Below are positions 62,678-64,000 of a stretch of DNA of 64,000 nucleotides, one piece after another. Position 1 is the first letter of the stretch. The number at the start of each line of letters is the position of its first letter. The position numbers and the translations under genes were made by a program. The DNA is taken from positions 86,205-150,204 of the forward strand of contig NZ_JACXXN010000015.1 of assembly GCF_014904695.1 (NCBI RefSeq), read 5' to 3'. The notes below the pieces were generated by a model that worked only from the letters and a program-made list of their open reading frames with translations, was not told where the DNA came from and did not search any database. The stretch is from Nostoc sp. MG11 (GTDB taxonomy: Bacteria; Cyanobacteriota; Cyanobacteriia; Cyanobacteriales; Nostocaceae).

Positions 62678-63448
62678 ATGGCTATTACTACCCAGCAATT
62701 AATTCAATGGAAACAACAGGGACGTTCGATTGTGGCGTTGACCGCTTGGGATTACGCGATCGCTCAACTCCTCGACGCCGCTGGTGTAGACTTAATCCTT
62801 GTGGGAGACTCAATGGCAGTAGTGCTTGGCTATGAAACAACACTGCCAATCACCCTAGAAGAAATGCTGTATCATGCCAAAGCTGTGCGCCGTGGAGTTA
62901 AACGTGCATTAGTAGTTGTGGATTTACCATTTTTGACTTATCAAGAAAGTCTGCAACAAGCGATGCACTCAGCTGGGCGGGTATTGAAAGAGACGGGCGC
63001 TCAAGCGGTAAAATTAGAAGGTGGGTATCCAGCGATTGCAGAAACTATTGCGCGGTTGGTACAAGCGGGAATTCCCGTCATGGGCCATGTAGGTTTAACA
63101 CCCCAATCAGTCCATCAACTTGGTTTGCGACAACAAGGTAAGACCCAAGAAACGAGTGAGAGAATTTTAAATGAAGCGATCGCTCTAGAACAAGCTGGTG
63201 TATTTTCTATAGTGTTAGAGCATATACCCGCAGATTTAGCAATGCAGATTACACAAAAACTTAGCATTCCGACAATTGGTATCGGCGCAGGACAAAACTG
63301 TGATGGACAAGTTTTAGTTACCTCTGATGTTCTCGGTCTTACAGAGAAGCATCCACCATTCGCTAAAGTCTATACAAATCTGCGGGAGACAATTACCAAA
63401 GCCGTGCAAGATTATGCTGTAGAAGTGCGAGAGCGAAAGTTTCCATAA
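62678..63448 (+). CDS. panB: 3-methyl-2-oxobutanoate hydroxymethyltransferase
   Basis: 256 residues from ATG 62678 ([26 protein letters not shown]), which fits the family; the upstream frame is repeat-derived. Motifs: [14 protein letters not shown] (metal-binding Asp), [32 protein letters not shown] LGLRQQG, and [24 protein letters not shown]. It makes ketopantoate from 2-oxoisovalerate and methylene-tetrahydrofolate in pantothenate and CoA synthesis. Cytoplasmic, normal length. Confidence 0.96.
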   Translation: MAITTQQLIQWKQQGRSIVALTAWDYAIAQLLDAAGVDLILVGDSMAVVLGYETTLPITLEEMLYHAKAVRRGVKRALVVVDLPFLTYQESLQQAMHSAGRVLKETGAQAVKLEGGYPAIAETIARLVQAGIPVMGHVGLTPQSVHQLGLRQQGKTQETSERILNEAIALEQAGVFSIVLEHIPADLAMQITQKLSIPTIGIGAGQNCDGQVLVTSDVLGLTEKHPPFAKVYTNLRETITKAVQDYAVEVRERKFP

Positions 63449-63609
63449 ACGTTTGGCACAAAAGCTGAGAGACATGGGTATAAATTCAGATGAATCAGCT
63501 TTAACTTTGAGAATCTTGCTTTCTTTTGTTTGCTTTCTTAATTCGCTGCTTATGTCTTTACAGCAGACTTCAGGTAAATGAAGTACATCAATCAAACCCG
63601 AAACCCTGT

Positions 63610-63633
63610 AGAGACGTTACATGTAACGTCTCT
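63610..63633. repeat. perfect 24-bp palindrome (dispersed hairpin family)
   Basis: AGAGACGTTACA joined directly to TGTAACGTCTCT. Third strong member of the family seen at 22894 and 30039. It may help terminate panB transcripts. Confidence 0.7.
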
Positions 63634-63672
63634 TGTGAGAAATCCGGGTAAAGGCAGCGTGAATTGAATTCA

Positions 63673-63945
63673 TTACTTCAACTGGCTATACTCCGCATCA
63701 TGGTCAAGCAGAATATCTTCCACATCCCGCAGCACACGCACATATGTGAGTACTAATATAACGCCAACCAAAGCCTAAATCTTGCCAAAGATGGATTGCA
63801 TTTTCGTTTTTTGTCGTTGGTGTTAGTTGAGGAATACTAACTAATAATAAACTGCTAATTGCTATAGCAAAAGTAAAAATATCAATTAGCCAAATTCCTA
63901 AAAAACTGGAGTTTAGACTAAAGCAAGCAAAAAATAGCTCAACAG
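63673..63945 (-). pseudogene. MFS transporter fragment joined to another gene tail
   Basis: On the minus strand from about 63945 to 63749 a start-less frame reads SLNSSFLGIWLIDIFTF, AIAISSLLLVSIPQLTP and HLWQDLGFGWRYI, which matches the middle of cyanobacterial MFS_3-type exporters. After RYIST the similarity ends. Another frame continues as VRVLRDVEDILLDHDAEYSQ, LK and stop (63673-63743), an unrelated-looking gene end. Both parts lack starts, so this is a junction of decayed genes. Confidence 0.5.
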
Positions 63946-64000
63946 TTGATCAATTGATTTCATGTTGAACAGTGAATAAAGTAAGAGTAACAGGAGAGAT

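Overview
The window looks like chromosome of a filamentous, probably heterocyst-forming cyanobacterium (Nostocales). It has many GCGATCGC (HIP1) sites, a form IB rbcL-rbcX-rbcS operon with a separate Rubisco activase carrying a small-subunit-like tail, 7-bp STRR arrays (AATCCAA/AATCTAA type), many hairpin repeats, and CHAT, CHASE2, Uma2, DUF928 and WD40 proteins typical of this group. No tRNA, rRNA or CRISPR array was seen.

Layout. 0-3.8 kb: a 5'-partial gene, the tail of a dead group II intron maturase, a two-partner secretion transporter (TpsB), a tiny ORF and three small hypothetical genes. 3.8-12 kb: an accessory patchwork with a YprA/MrfA-like helicase broken by an internal deletion, small hypotheticals, a GNAT acetyltransferase, an HNH/membrane protein paired with a membrane-anchored actin-like ATPase, two toxin-antitoxin modules (one intact RelE type, one with a truncated VapC), two partial copies of holA, and a Uma2 protein. 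12-26.5 kb: a large TpsA exoprotein, a duplicated block of small secreted proteins, a secreted TPR-CHAT protease-like protein, a DUF928 protein, and a CHASE2 kinase with its response regulator. I read this as one surface/secretion and signalling locus. 26.7-28.5 kb: gene debris (EF-hand ORF, debranching-enzyme tail, MscS remnant). 28.6-33.3 kb: small membrane protein, lipoprotein superoxide dismutase, RND adaptor, WcaI-like glycosyltransferase. 33.6-38.4 kb: a tandem repeat, then a Trypco1 protein overlapping a trypsin-nSTAND1-WD40 giant, a predicted NTP-dependent conflict system. 38.5-42.3 kb: housekeeping glyS and murD. 42.9-45.8 kb: a microviridin (graspetide) cluster whose single precursor carries three different core motifs. 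45.9-50.6 kb: AAA-like protein, manA, an FMN reductase and rca. 50.7-51.5 kb: a Phd/PIN toxin-antitoxin pair. 51.7-56.6 kb: an iron/siderophore uptake block (AraC regulator, AMIN-TonB receptor, PepSY protein). 56.7-60.6 kb: Uma2, an SGNH hydrolase and rbcLXS. 61.4-63.4 kb: a propeller protein and panB, followed by debris of an MFS transporter.

Most interesting for follow-up: the three-core microviridin precursor, the Trypco1/trypsin/nSTAND/two-propeller module, the HNH plus actin-like ATPase pair, the CHAT-TPS-CHASE2 locus, and a tandem duplication in which promoter-leader regions are conserved but one of the secreted genes differs completely. The window also preserves several filled versus empty repeat sites that show small elements moving. 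All functional statements are from reading the sequence; no database search was run.
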